Shown: positions 50,671-62,417, numbered from the stretch's first letter. The stretch is DNA of 64,000 bases from Hypomyces perniciosus (GCA_008477525.1 SPDT01000004.1:744001-808000); one strand, 5' to 3'. The notes: generated from the letters alone by a model not told the origin. Program-made: numbers and translations.

Positions 50671-51170
50671 TGTTTAAAAATGTATAAACGGCTTACAGTA
50701 TACCACCTATTTACATTAAAAACTAAAGAATTGAAAATTTATATAAATTAAATACTAGGTATTAAAATAAAATATAATAAATTAATATATAAGTTATATA
50801 AATAATTTCTTAATTTCTATTTTATTAAACTTTTTTATTAGTTAATAATAAGTTATATACAATTAAAGTATAAGGGTTAGGGTTAATATAATTATAGTAA
50901 GTTACAGTAGAAAATACAGTATTATTTATACTATATATCCTAGGATATAGATTTAAAAATTTATATTTTAATTTAATACTTAAGCTAGTCAAACAATAAA
51001 TCTTAAAATAAATTATAAAAACCAATATATATAAATTTAATCATTAATTTACCTATAGTATTAATTTAATTTTATATTTAATTTTTCTTGAATATATATT
51101 TAAGATTATAATATATGCATTTTAATATTTTAAGGTGGTGTACTGTAAGGCGTTTGTGTTTTTTTAAGCA
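50671..51170. mobile_element. Possible MITE: 38-bp inverted repeats around AT-rich core
   Basis: 38 bp at 50,671-50,708 and the complement of 51,133-51,170 match at 31 positions, best in the 17 bp ending CACCT (one mismatch). The core is almost pure A+T, with no credible gene. The strongest match lies on the inner side of each repeat, so which end is outermost is unclear. No target duplication identified. The CAGTRYACCACCT motif recalls Tc1/mariner-type ends, but this is not proof. Confidence 0.4.
50872..50885 (+). repeat. Short telomere-like motif
   Basis: GGGTTAGGGTTAA, about two units of the fungal telomere repeat TTAGGG, inside the AT-rich core of the candidate MITE. Too short to indicate a telomere. 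Confidence 0.3.
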
Positions 51171-51731
51171 GTAAGGTTATATAGCTTATCAGTTAATTAA
51201 AATTTAAAATCCTTTAATTGACCCCAACTCTCTATTTTTACGCAGCAATGTTATACTAATAAATATACTCTTAAAGAGTTAGCTGCATCTTAAATAAATT
51301 TCCCCCTTTATTTATATTTCGTATATCCTCCCATAATACTTAACTCTATGACTTATACAGTCCACTTAGTTAGGCTATAGTTAACGTAAGCCAGCTTAGC
51401 CAGAGCTGTCTAGGCAGCTTTGTAAAAGTAGTCCTAAGCATCCTTATCATAGGGTCTTGCATATACTGGCATACAGATAATGGTAGACAATTAACTGGCT
51501 TTTTAATAAACAGCCACTCAATAACGCTGAGAGATTAAGTGTTTATTAATTATAGTTAAAAGACAATAACAGATGCCTGACTTGAATTCTTTAATGAAAA
51601 TCGGCTTTCCTATTAACATATACTGCAGCTGCACCTTAAACGAGTTCGAGGCGAAACTTCAAGCTTACAACGCCAACCACAATACACTAAATTAAATCCT
51701 AACAGTTAGAATTCAGGTAAAAACTTATAAA
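51171..51731. other. Intergenic DNA, nothing recognised
   Basis: Less AT-rich than the surrounding retroelements and without strong RIP appearance. No frame or repeat recognised. It may be old host sequence between insertions. Confidence 0.35.
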
Positions 51732-51802
51732 GGAGATAGGATTCGAACTTACAATCTTGCAGACAAGACCGCCAAGGCCCAGGTGCTATTATAGCTATAG
51801 CC
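51732..51802 (-). ncRNA. tRNA-like relic or tRNA-derived SINE head
   Basis: The minus strand contains an exact B-box core, GTTCGAATCC (51,739-51,748). About 50 nt upstream is an A-box-like TAGCTATAATAGCACC. The 3' end TATCTCC has no matching 5' acceptor strand, and the anticodon arm is irregular, so it is not an intact tRNA. A decayed tRNA or the head of a tRNA-derived SINE is most likely. Confidence 0.4.
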
Positions 51803-52520
51803 AATTGAATTTCAAATAAAGAGCTTATATTGCACCACTTTAGGTATTTTAATTCGCTATATTATTAAACCCTGTCTTTAAAGGCCTTATATATAGTAAT
51901 GCTATTAATAGCGAGTACTGCCCTGCCCATTATACCATACAGACAGGTCGCTTAGTACCCTTTTCTTTTACTCTCTTAAAGAATGCATAAGAAAGAAATT
52001 TTCCAACTAGCTACAACATCCTTAACTAGCAACCCATTTCAGTAAGGTACTAGTAAATTTACACACCTTTATAGCTCAATTTTAAGCGAGCCATTAATAA
52101 CAGTCAAAGAGGACTCCCAATAGTATTAATTATCAGTAATCCTAACACTACAATTACCAATATCTCCATAAATTGCGCAATAGACTAAGTTCCTTTAACC
52201 CTAGATGCCTATAAGATCACTAAGATTACCTGATTTTCCTATTAATTTTAATTTTTCTGCTAGTAATTTACTATATGCCCTTTATCTTTAGATATAAAAC
52301 GCATTTAAAAAATAAAAAAAAATAAGTAAAGGATTTTTAAGAGATACTATAAGATCCTTGTTTCAGTATTATTAAGATAATCACCTAAACTAGTCTTACT
52401 ACTTTATATATCTATTATCTCACCTATATTATTAGCTATTTTCGAGAGTATATTCTTTAAAGTAAAAGTATATAAATAGTATTCGCGTCCCGTTATAGGG
52501 CCCAATATATAATATATTAA
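51803..52520. other. AT-rich intergenic DNA with a second tRNA-like 5' part
   Basis: On the minus strand near 51,920-51,950 the sequence CTGTATGGTATAATGGGCAG resembles a tRNA D-arm and A box, with no matching 3' half. The remainder is AT-rich with no recognised feature up to the truncated edge of element F. Confidence 0.3.
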
Positions 52521-52829
52521 TAAAAGTATATATATTAGTGTTTTATTATATTATATAATATTATAATTAATATTAAATATTTTAATACCTTTTAGAAATA
52601 TATTTTTTATATTAGCAGTTAACTAAATAATAATACCTATAATTTAATATAAAAGGCATTTAACTATATTATAATAAAAAAGGATAACTATATAATATAA
52701 AAATAAAGAAATAGTAAAACTTTTATTAAATTTTTAAATTTATAATATAAAACTCTTAACCTTTCGCGATTTACCCCTTAATAGTTTAATACCTATTATA
52801 TAGTAAATAAGCTATTTTAAAACTTTATT

Positions 52830-55800
52830 ACTAAGTTCTATAAACTAATAGCCTAAGCCAGCAAAACTGATACCTAAAAGGTTAATACTTTTTACTTTAA
52901 AGTATTTAAAGACATAGCTACTGCCTTTACTAATAAAAGCAATAAGCCTATAAATAAAAATAACTAGTCTACTTAAAGAACTTTTAATTAAAAAGTTTAT
53001 AATAACTTTAAAGAGTAGGCCTATTATATTAAATTTAAAAGTAACTATAAGTTTAAGAAGCTAAATAGTAACTATACTCTTTAATAAACCTTGCCTTAAA
53101 ATAAATTAAACCCTTTAAAGTAAAAAGATATAAGCGATTTTATACAGTTAAATACTATATCCTTTACTTTATAATATAAAAAATATTAATAACTTTATAA
53201 CCTATATTATTATTATAGCAGTTAATATATAGTTAATAACTATATAGAAAAATAGAAAGCTAATACTATAAAACTTTAAACCTTATAGGGATATAATAGC
53301 AGCTTTTTTTAAAACACAGAATATATTAAAGTAATAGTATTATAGTACTTTAAGGCAGGGTATATATTTTAAGCTAGGGAAAAGGTATACTAGCACTATA
53401 AGTTCCTATTCCTTAATTCCTGTAATATTAGCACTTTTGAATTTAAAGAAATAACCTATTATATTATAAGAATTTATTTTTATACTATATTAATAAAACT
53501 AGCTTTATTAAAGGATTAATTACTTTTAGCAATACACTTGCCTATAAAGATATAACTTTTAATATAAAAAGGCAGGGAAAAAAGTAACTTCCTAATAATA
53601 TTATATTAGGAAGTATAATAGAATATTAAAATAGCCTATAAATTTAATGCCTTTATAGATATAATAGATTATTATTAATAATAAACTATTAATTTTAAAT
53701 ACTATAAACAATAAATTACTATTTACTTATACTATATTATTCCTTGCGTATTTCCCAGTAACTATATTAACCTTTATTAATAATAGCTGTTTAATATAAG
53801 GCTTTATAGATTCATATTTTCTCTAAAAGTCTTAAATTTTAATAATATAATTGCCTAAATTAAAGAGCTTTATTTTAGCTACTAGTAAAATAGCAATATA
53901 GTTTACTAATTATATAATTTTAAATATAGGAATAAAGGAATATAAAGAGCTATATATATTTTTTATTATTAATCTTTTAAATTAAAACCCTTTTATTTTT
54001 AAAATACTATAGCTATAGTAATATAATCTTAATATTAACTAGCCTATATTAACAGTTACTTTTAATTTATAATATTATTTAATAAATTATTACTTTTAAA
54101 CCTGCACTATACTAATAATTTTTAGCCTAATAATTATTTTATATAATATTAATATTTTAAGTGAACCTTTAAAGTCAATACTTTATACTATTAGCGAGAA
54201 ATAAAATAAGATATTAAAAAGGATAAAAAAGAAGGTTAAAAAGAAAGTTAAGTTTTAAGCTTATATTAAAAGTATACTAGAAGAAATAATGCCTTAATAG
54301 GGAGAAAGGGATTTATATATTAACTTTACACTAATACTAAAATAAAATTACTATTATATTTATCAACTTAATAACTATAAAGGATTAAAGACTAAAGTAT
54401 AGATAATATTAAATAAGCCTTTAATATTAGTTTTAATAATACCTATAGCCAATAGCTGTTAATATTTATATTAATATAACCTAATATAATTCCTTAAGCT
54501 AAATATATTAATACTTAATAAGCTTATAGCAGTAGCGTTATATAAGCGACCTAACCTAATAAATATTTAAATATCCGCTATAATATTATTTATCTAATTC
54601 TATAAAGACTTATCTACTTAATATATAAGACTAATTTAAGCAGACCTGGCAAAAGATATATAGACATAGGAATATAAAGTATATTAACTATTAAAGTTTA
54701 ATAAAGATACTTTTATAAATATATTATAAAAATAAAGCAGCTTTACAGTAATATAAGTATTATTCTTTACAGCTTTTTACAATTTCCTTATATACTGCTA
54801 TAGTGGAAAATACTTTTAAGGGATATTAAAGTTTAATATTAATAAATTTATAAAAGTAAAGCTAAAACTAACAGAAAGTAATATTTAAAAGAAATTTCCT
54901 AACTAGCTATAAAATAAAATTATTAGCTTCCTTTTATAATTAGCAAATAAGCTTCCCTTTAAGAGATTATAAGACTATAAAATTAAGCTTTTACTAAAGA
55001 AAGAACTACTATATTAAAAGAACTGCTTAATATTATTAAGTAAACTCTAGGTAATAAAAAAATAGCTAAATAAAAACCTAGTTAAAGGATTAATTAGGGA
55101 ATTTAAAGCAAGACATACTGCCCCCCTGCTTTTTACTATAAAACTTAAAAGAGGTATCTATATTTATTAAAATTACTAAAGCCTTAATAATATTACTATA
55201 AAGAATCGCTATTTATTGCCGCTAATCTAGGAGATATTAAATACTCTATATAATACTAGATTTTATATTAAGCTAGATATAATAGCTGCTTTTAATAAAC
55301 TTAGAATTATAAAGGGATATAAATAGAAAATAGCTTTAATAACCTGGTTTAAGCTATTTAAAACCTTTATTATACTTTTTAGTCTTTATAACGCCTTAGC
55401 CTCTTTTTAATACTATATTAACTATACTTTATATAATTTACTTAATAAAATTTATATAGCCTACTTTAATAATATTTTAGTCTCTTTAACTATATAAAGG
55501 AATACTAATAATATATATAAAAGGTTATAGATAAATTAATTAATATAAGTCTTTAAATTGATATTAAAAAATATAAATTTAAAATAATAAAAATAAAGTA
55601 CTTTAGCTTAATTATTATAAATAATAGTATTAAAATAGACTTTAAAAAAGTAGCTGCAATTATAAGTTAAAAGAGACCTTTAAACCTCTATAAACTTTAA
55701 CGCTTCCTAGGCTTTATAAATTTTTATTAACAGTTTATTAAAAATTTCTTTAATATCTATAAACTTTTAAATACCCTTTTAAGAAAAGATATACTATAGA

Positions 55801-58040
55801 ATTAGATAGAACTCTATACTGCTGTATTTAACTATCTTAAAACCTGGTTTATAACCGCCTTAATCTTTACTTTCTTTAACTATAATAAAAAGATAGTCCT
55901 AGAAATAGATGCCTTAAACTAGGCATTTAATAGTATTCTTTTTTAGTATAATAAAGATAGTATTTTGCAATTAATAGTATACTTTTTATTAAAGTATTTA
56001 TTTATTAAATGCAATTATAAGATTTATAATAAAGAATTGCTAGCGATTATTAAATTATTAAAAGAATAGCGCTTTAAGCTTTAAAGTATAAAAAATAAAT
56101 TTAAGATTATTATAGACTATAAAAACCTAGAATATTTTATAACTATTAAAGCATTAAATTAAAGATAAGTCTGCTAGTTTAAATTTTTATCTTAGTATAA
56201 TTTCTAGATTATTTATTAGCCTAGGTTAAAAGCAGTAAAGCTTAATATATTAAGTAGGAGATTTTAAGATATTCTAGTAAAGTTAGATTAAGATAATAGC
56301 TAATTAAAAAAAAAAAGAACCTTACTCCTAGAAAGCTGCTTTAACCTTTATACCTATATTAATATTATAGGAAATATAGATAATTAGAATTTATATACTA
56401 TAACGACTAGCACTTTAATCTTAGACTTAGAGATATTAATTAATAGAATAATTAATAAAGCCTATAAAATATTAAATATAGCGAGTATTATAATATAGGC
56501 GCTCTAAGACCTAGCTGTTTAATAATAGCTTAAAAGTATTTAAGGTAATTTAAAGGCAGCAATATAAGACTTTTAAATCTGCGGTAATTAAATATATTAT
56601 TAAAAATAACTTTTCCTTTTACTAATAGATAAAGTAAAGATATAAATTATATATTAAATATACTTTTCTAGGCTAAGGGGATACTTAAAATAAATAAAAA
56701 CACTAAACCTCTTTAACTGTATATACTAATAGCCGCAAATATTAACTAATATTAATACTTTTATTAAAAGTTATAACCTATACTTTTAAATAAAATTAAA
56801 TAAATCTACTCTTTTAAGATTTTTAAAACTATTACTAGTATTATTTTAAGCTTAAAGTAATATTTTAATAGACTATATTATATTACTATTTAACTATAAC
56901 TAATAAAGCTTAGTGTATAAAAATATCTTTATAGTAGTATACTGCTTAATAAAGATATACTACTTTATCGCTACCTATATACTTAATACTAAAGAATTTG
57001 CCAATACCTTTATTTTACGCGTTTATACCTTATATAAAGCCCTAGAAATAATTATATTAAACTAAAGTATTTAATTTATATCTAAATTCTAAAAGCAGCT
57101 ACTTTAATAACTTGGAATTTACTTTAAATATTCTTTAGTTTATTATTTAAAGACTAATAGCTAAACTAAACAGCTAAATGCAAAAGTAAAGCAATATTTT
57201 AAGTAGTTTATAAGTTTTTATTAAAATAATCAAGTAAACTGGTTACTATTTGCAGAGTTTATTTAAAATAATTAAATATTTAAAATAATAAGAACTTTAC
57301 TGTTTTTTATAAATTATAGTTTTTACTTACACTTAGAAGTTAAGCCTTTAAACCTTTACCCGCTAAATTTATTTATCGCTTAAAAGAAAAGTTTCTATAA
57401 AGTAAATACTATAGTTAAATATTTTTAATAAATTTTAAATTAATTAAAAGCCTTTATAGTATAATTAATTACTTAATATAAAGCTATAGCTAATATATTA
57501 AAAAAGGATTTATATTAATTTATAATTAGCGAAAAGGTATAATTAAAGATTCAATACTTTAAAATAAACTGCCTAATAAAAAAGGGAGATAATAAATAGG
57601 TAAGCCTATATAAAATCCTTAATATATACCTTTAAGTTTACTGACTTAAACTACTTAACTATATCTACATTTTCCTTATATTTTATAACTCTCTTTTTAA
57701 ACTATTAGCAGTTAATAAAGCAGGCTAATAAATATATTTACTAGAATAAAATACTATTAATAAATAAAAAAATAAGAATATATAAAGATAAATCCTTAAA
57801 AGAGATAACGAGATAAATAAAGTGGTGGAAAAGTAGGAATTTAATAAAATCCTTAACTGCTATAACGAGGATAGCCTATACTATTATATAGCCTAGAAAT
57901 ACTATACATTAAGCTGGTAACCTGTAAAGGATCTGAAAGGATAAGACACTGCCTTTTTAGAATACTATATAAAAAACCCTAATAAGCCCGGCCTGCCTGC
58001 TTAGGTTAAGAAGAGGAAGATAACCGACTAGCCGGACCCG
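52830..58040 (+). pseudogene. Gag-Pol relic of chromovirus F
   Basis: A conceptual reading gives Gag-like sequence (52.8-53.9 kb) and RT (about 55.1-55.6 kb) with relics of the F-x-K-L-D, A-F-N-x-L-R-I and F-x-L-Y-N-A blocks and a catalytic YFNN at 55,461-55,475. RNase H (about 55.85-56.2 kb), integrase (about 56.5-57.5 kb) and a chromodomain near 57,835-57,980, which keeps an L-S-W-x-P-V-K-D-L-K-G block, follow. The chromodomain tail with N-P-N-K-P-G is the best-preserved part. Stops are TAA/TAG throughout, and Asp codons have become Asn. Confidence 0.8.
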
Positions 58041-58071
58041 CGACGCAGCAGCTGTTTACAATAGAATTAAT

Positions 58072-58310
58072 ATAATAGGAGGATTAGAATATATATAGTT
58101 TTAGAATAGCTATTTGGGGGTAAATAGAGTTTAAAAAAGGGGGGGTACTATTACAGTACTAAACCTGCCCTCTAATAACTTATCAGTATTACGTGCGTCT
58201 TTATATAATGACTTGGTCCTACACCTATGAATTATATTCTTATAGCTTCTTGCCTTGTTTAAGGCACAACAAAGATATCACCTTAACCTGCTGTTCTATG
58301 TGCCGTGATA
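58072..58310 (+). repeat. Tandem unit 1: element F 3' end plus 162-bp LTR
   Basis: Consists of 77 bp of element end (AT-rich stretch plus G-run) and the LTR at 58,149-58,310, bounded by TATTACAGTA and TGCCGTGATA. It matches the B 5' LTR in length and sequence. Confidence 0.85.
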
Positions 58311-58548
58311 ATAATAAAAGGATTAAGATATATATAGTTTTAAAATAGTTATTTTAAAAGTAAATAAGGTTTAAAAGGGGGGGGGTATTCTTATAGCATT
58401 AAACTTGCCCTTTAATAATTTATTAATATTATATATCCTTATATAATAACTTAATCCTATATCTTTAAACTATCTTCTTATAGCTTCTTGCCTTATTTAA
58501 GGCACAATAAAGATATTACCTTAACCTGCTGTTCTGTATACCATAATA
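58311..58548 (+). repeat. Tandem unit 2: diverged copy of F 3' end plus LTR
   Basis: 238 bp that align with the preceding unit from its first base (both begin ATAATA), with an LTR of 160 bp at 58,389-58,548. It is clearly more C-to-T/G-to-A mutated than unit 1. Two small gaps account for the LTR length difference. Confidence 0.85.
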
Positions 58549-58642
58549 CTCTCTATATATACCCTTTTAGGGTTACGTGGCTTTATAAAGGGAGACTAGC
58601 TCCCTTTATTACCCCTTAGCCTTCCTGACTCCTGACAAACAG
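58549..58642. other. Short unique stretch with a hairpin
   Basis: Contains AAAGGGAG and CTCCCTTT separated by 5 nt (about 58,596-58,616), an 8-bp perfect stem. No further feature. Confidence 0.35.
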
Positions 58643-58767
58643 TGTCACGGTCCAAGCACGTTTTCCTTATATACCATCGGTACTGTCAGGGCGATTACTC
58701 GTACTACAAACGCGATTACTAGCCTATTCTTTCGCCTATTGGCGTGACGGTATGACGGTTCGTCACA
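58643..58767 (+). repeat. Possible 125-bp solo LTR
   Basis: Begins TGTCACGGTCC and ends GGTTCGTCACA, with AACAG on both sides (58,638-58,642 and 58,768-58,772). This is the structure of a small solo LTR with a 5-bp duplication. The direct repeat can be extended to ACAAACAGTG, so it could also be a simple duplication. It has a TTATATACC motif and no RIP. Confidence 0.45.
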
Positions 58768-58987
58768 AACAGTGGCTAGTGCCGCAAGATTCAATGAGAG
58801 ATGTGGGGAGAAGATCATAGAATTACTCTTACAGTATTATCAAGAACATGAGTTCAAGTTGACCCGGGCGGCTCTTGAAAAAATTACAGTCAACAAGGGT
58901 GGATCAGGTGCATTGCTATCTCCTATTAAATATAAAGAGTATTCAATATAGATTGAATATCTCAAGGATATGGAGGTACTGATGTTA
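58768..58987 (+). pseudogene. Host-gene fragment with one repeat-like module, cut by hAT
   Basis: A plus frame is open from the LTR-like sequence for some 60 codons. It reads an amphipathic helix (E-K-I-I-E-L-L-L-Q-Y-Y) followed by E-F-K-L-T-R-A-A-L-E-K-I, which resembles repeat modules of large fungal ankyrin or NLR-associated proteins. A TAG interrupts it, and the frame then runs to the hAT target site. Beyond the transposon (62,222 on) the same frame continues about 15 codons to a TGA. It appears to be a decayed repeat fragment; the family is a guess. Confidence 0.35.
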
Positions 58988-58995
58988 TAGATGGA
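58988..58995. repeat. Target-site duplication of hAT, left copy (TAGATGGA)
   Basis: Exact 8-bp match to 62,214-62,221. Eight base pairs is the hallmark of hAT insertions. Confidence 0.92.
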
Positions 58996-59017
58996 CAGGG
59001 CTGTATCCCGATCAAAT
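58996..59017 (+). repeat. Left terminal inverted repeat of hAT
   Basis: Starts CAGGGCTG, the common hAT end. One mismatch to the right end over the first 20 bp. Confidence 0.88.
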
Positions 59018-59037
59018 AAAGCAAATCTGGACCTTAT

Positions 59038-59082
59038 ATTTAACTGTTTAATTGAATTTCGATGCCACATTTAACTGTTTAA
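59038..59082 (+). repeat. Subterminal repeats of hAT, left
   Basis: Two copies of a near-palindromic ATTTAACTGTTTAA(T/C)T motif lie about 20 bp apart. A third sits at about 62,126-62,142 near the right end. Repeated subterminal motifs are transposase binding sites in known hAT elements; that role is inferred. Confidence 0.5.
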
Positions 59083-61753
59083 CTAGATTTGATTTAATTT
59101 AATATATTTAATTAAATAATACTATTCCTAATTCTTTAATGCCTTTATCTTTTAATTCTTTTAGTATTAATATTAATTTAATTACTTTACTTTTCCCTTT
59201 TAAAAATAAAATTCCCTTTAAATATAATTATACCTTTTTACAGTTAATTCTTTAAATATTATACCTTTTTAAATATTAATAGCTTTATAAGAAATCGCTA
59301 AAAGGTTAATATTAATATAGTAAAATTAAAAACTTTTTAATAGTTAACTATTATAATAGGAATTATTAATATATTAAAAGTAAGTTTATTAAAGGTTAAA
59401 AATATATATTAATATAATATCTACTATTATATTAAATTATTAACCTTTTAAAGTAAATTAAAGTAATTATATTCTTTAAGTTTAAAGCTATTATTAAATA
59501 ATTTCACTATTTTATAATTAAATTATTATTAATAGCAACTCTTTTTTTTATTTTTCTTTAATATTGAAAAAAGTTTTTTAATATTAGATTTTAATTAAAT
59601 ATACTTTTATTATTTTAGTTATAATATTAACGCTTTTAATATATAATAAAACTATTTTTAATATTATAAAGCTATATAAACTAATCTTTACTATTTTAAT
59701 AATTCTCTAATTATTTAATATTTAAGCCGAAGTATAGTATAACTGCTGCTGTAAATAAAGGTAATTTTTTAAGCTAAATACAATAAATATTAAACTTTTA
59801 CTATATCATTATAATAGAGATTTAAAAGTATACCTTAAAGTCTTCTTAAAAAATAAAGTTTACTTTATTTATAATATCTAGCTTATTTTAATATAATTAT
59901 TTTATATATAGGTAAAAAAGCTTTATATTATATTTAATTAAAATATAAAGGATTAAAAGGGTTACAAGAAGGTTATTATAAAAGCATTTTATTATATATA
60001 CTTTAATTAAGTTAAATTTATAATTTATACTTAGCTTTAAGTCTATTGAATCTCTTTATTAGTAAATATAATATATAATATCTTCTAGTCTTTAAAGGAT
60101 TTAAAAAAAACTTAATATTTATTATAATCTTTTAAAGTTAACTATAGCTGCCTTTAATCCTTTTACTTTAATATTATATTATTTAACTATAGAGAGGTTA
60201 AAGGATTTTTTTAATCTTTATAAAAAGCTATTAATCTTTAAATATAAAGATATTTTTAAAAAATATATTAAATATTTAACTTTTTTTAAAGTTATCTTTA
60301 TATAAGAATTTCTAAATATACTGCTACCTTAATAATATTTATTTAATTATTAAATATATTAAATTCTATTTTATTTTATTATTAAAAATAAGCTTTAATT
60401 TAAATATAAATTTACTAGAGATTTAAAAGGTATTATTTTTATTAAATTCTTAAGCAAGCTCTTTAAAATATTTATTTTACTAAAAAGAAAAATAAATAAA
60501 TATAATAATATTATAAAGTTTATTAATAAAACTTTAATATTTTTAATAGCGAAAATTATTATTAAAGCAATTAGCGATAATATAAAGTTATAATTTTTAT
60601 TTAAAAGCTTTATAATCCTCTTTAAATAAAAAGGCCTAGCTAATAAAATTTAAAATATACTTATAATATTATATCTGCCTCTTTAATATATTATCTTTAA
60701 TTATTTATAGATTTAAACTATAAAAGAATTACTATATATATATATTATTATTTAATATATTATTAAAAATAATTATATTAATTTAATCAATAAAATTCTA
60801 GTTATTTATAATTTATTAAAAAGCATTTATAAAATTCTTTTTTATATAACTTTTAAGCTATTACTAAAAAGTAAAGAGATATTATTATTAATAATTATAT
60901 AAATTAAAAGAATAATTAATAATTACTATTATTATATTTTAATTTAAAGAAATCTATAAATTAAAACTAAAATAAATTTATAATAATACAGTATAAAGCT
61001 TTACTTTAATAAAACATTTTTAAAGGAAAATACTATATTAAAAGAATTATATTAATTTATTTTACTTTAAAAGATTTATTATATAATATTAAAGTTTATT
61101 TAATATATAATAAATTAAAAGTATTTATTTTTAAATACTTTAAATAAAAGATTAGTATTAATAATATATATAATATAAAGCTTATAAACTTTCTATATAT
61201 ATAACTATTAATATAATATTTTATTACTATTATTTAATAAAAAGTAAAGTAATATTATAAAAATTAAAACTTATATTTAAATTAATAATATTATATTTTA
61301 ATATTTTATATTGCTTTTTAAAGTAGTTAACTATAAAAGTTATTATTAATGCCTTAAATAGCTTTAAAATAGTTACTTTTTTATTATAGTAGCAGTAAAT
61401 TTAAAAGTATTTACCAATAAAAATTAATATAAAAAGGGATAGGAATTTAAAATAATATATTTAAAGTATTATTAGTAAAGATTTTTTATATAAATCGCTT
61501 TTCCTTTTTAATTTAATTTATATAGCTTTATAATCTTTTTTATAATATTAATTTATTAAAGATAAAGCAGTAATTGCGCTAAATTACTATTAAAATATTT
61601 TTAATTATTTTATAGCTATGAAAGTAAAAAATAAAAAAAAGATAACTTTAAAGGTATTTTTAAATTATAATAAAATATTATAATAAAGAGATGAATTAAA
61701 AATTAAAAGATTTATTATATTAAAGGTACATATATAAATAACGTTATATTATT

Positions 61754-61791
61754 AATATATTTAAATAGCGATAATATATTTAAATAGCGAT
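61754..61791 (+). repeat. Two 19-bp tandem repeats inside hAT
   Basis: AATATATTTAAATAGCGAT occurs twice in direct succession, identical. Probably replication slippage. Confidence 0.8.
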
Positions 61792-62191
61792 AATATATAT
61801 AATATTATAATATATATAAAGTAGTATTACTAGGCTAAATTTATATTAAAGGCTAACTAGGCTATATAGTATATAGATTATAATAAAGGGTATAGTTAAT
61901 AATTAATAAAAAAGCTTATATAATAGTATAATCTTTAAAAATAACTATTATAAAGAGGTTATAAGTTTAATTCCTACTATAGGCTATATATATTTATATA
62001 AGCCCTTTTAAGGCTTATATAGATATATTGTTTTTTTTTTATATATTTAAGCCTAGAATAATAATATTCTAAAGGAAAACTACCTTAAATTATTTAATTA
62101 AATAAGTTAAATATCAGGCTTTATATATTTAACTGTTTAATTATTGGGAATAGCTTTATTTATTTGTTTGTTTGATAGAATATTTGATTTG

Positions 62192-62213
62192 ATTTGATCG
62201 GGATGCAGCCCTG
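62192..62213 (-). repeat. Right terminal inverted repeat of hAT
   Basis: The inverted partner of the left end, ending CAGCCCTG on the plus strand, with GATTTGATTT subterminal repeats inside. Confidence 0.88.
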
Positions 62214-62221
62214 TAGATGGA
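62214..62221. repeat. Target-site duplication of hAT, right copy (TAGATGGA)
   Basis: Exact copy of the eight bases before the left end. Normal-composition DNA begins here. Confidence 0.92.
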
Positions 62222-62417
62222 AGGTCAAAGATGGTTGCTATTAAACGGACTTGGGGTTACTGGGTGCATGTATTTCTGAGTCAATGCTATTCAATATTAC
62301 CACCACCGCAATAATAGCCCTCAGTCTAATGACTTCAAAACCCGTGTATATTATTTCTCCATCCCTATCTGCGCTTCTAAAAAAAAACAATTGAGCCTGA
62401 GTCAAGGATGTGTTCCT

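Larger units (their letters stand above)
52525..58310 (+). mobile_element. Ty3/gypsy chromovirus F, 5' truncated
   Basis: A plus-strand relative of element B. Similarity begins about 800 bp inside the element, so its 5' LTR and gag start are missing. It then stays colinear to the purine-rich tract (GGGGGGG) and a 162-bp LTR. The left edge at about 52.5 kb is where similarity to B fades. The end region plus LTR is repeated once in tandem just downstream. Confidence 0.85.
58996..62213. mobile_element. hAT DNA transposon with TIRs and 8-bp TSD (RIP-decayed)
   Basis: A 3,218-bp element. The left end CAGGGCTGTATCCCGATCAA and the complement of the right end (CAGGGCTGCATCCCGATCAA) match at all but one of 20 positions. 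An exact 8-bp duplication flanks it. Length, end sequence and duplication size fit the hAT superfamily. The interior must once have coded for a transposase, but it is now so AT-rich that I could place neither strand nor domains. A motif close to ATTTAACTGTTTAA occurs twice near the left end and once near the right. Confidence 0.88.

Noticed and set aside
50872..50885. Telomere or internal telomeric array
   Set aside because: Only about two TTAGGG units; too short.
58840..59070. 76-codon minus-strand frame at the left hAT end
   Set aside because: It crosses the hAT boundary and target duplication, so it is not an ancestral gene.
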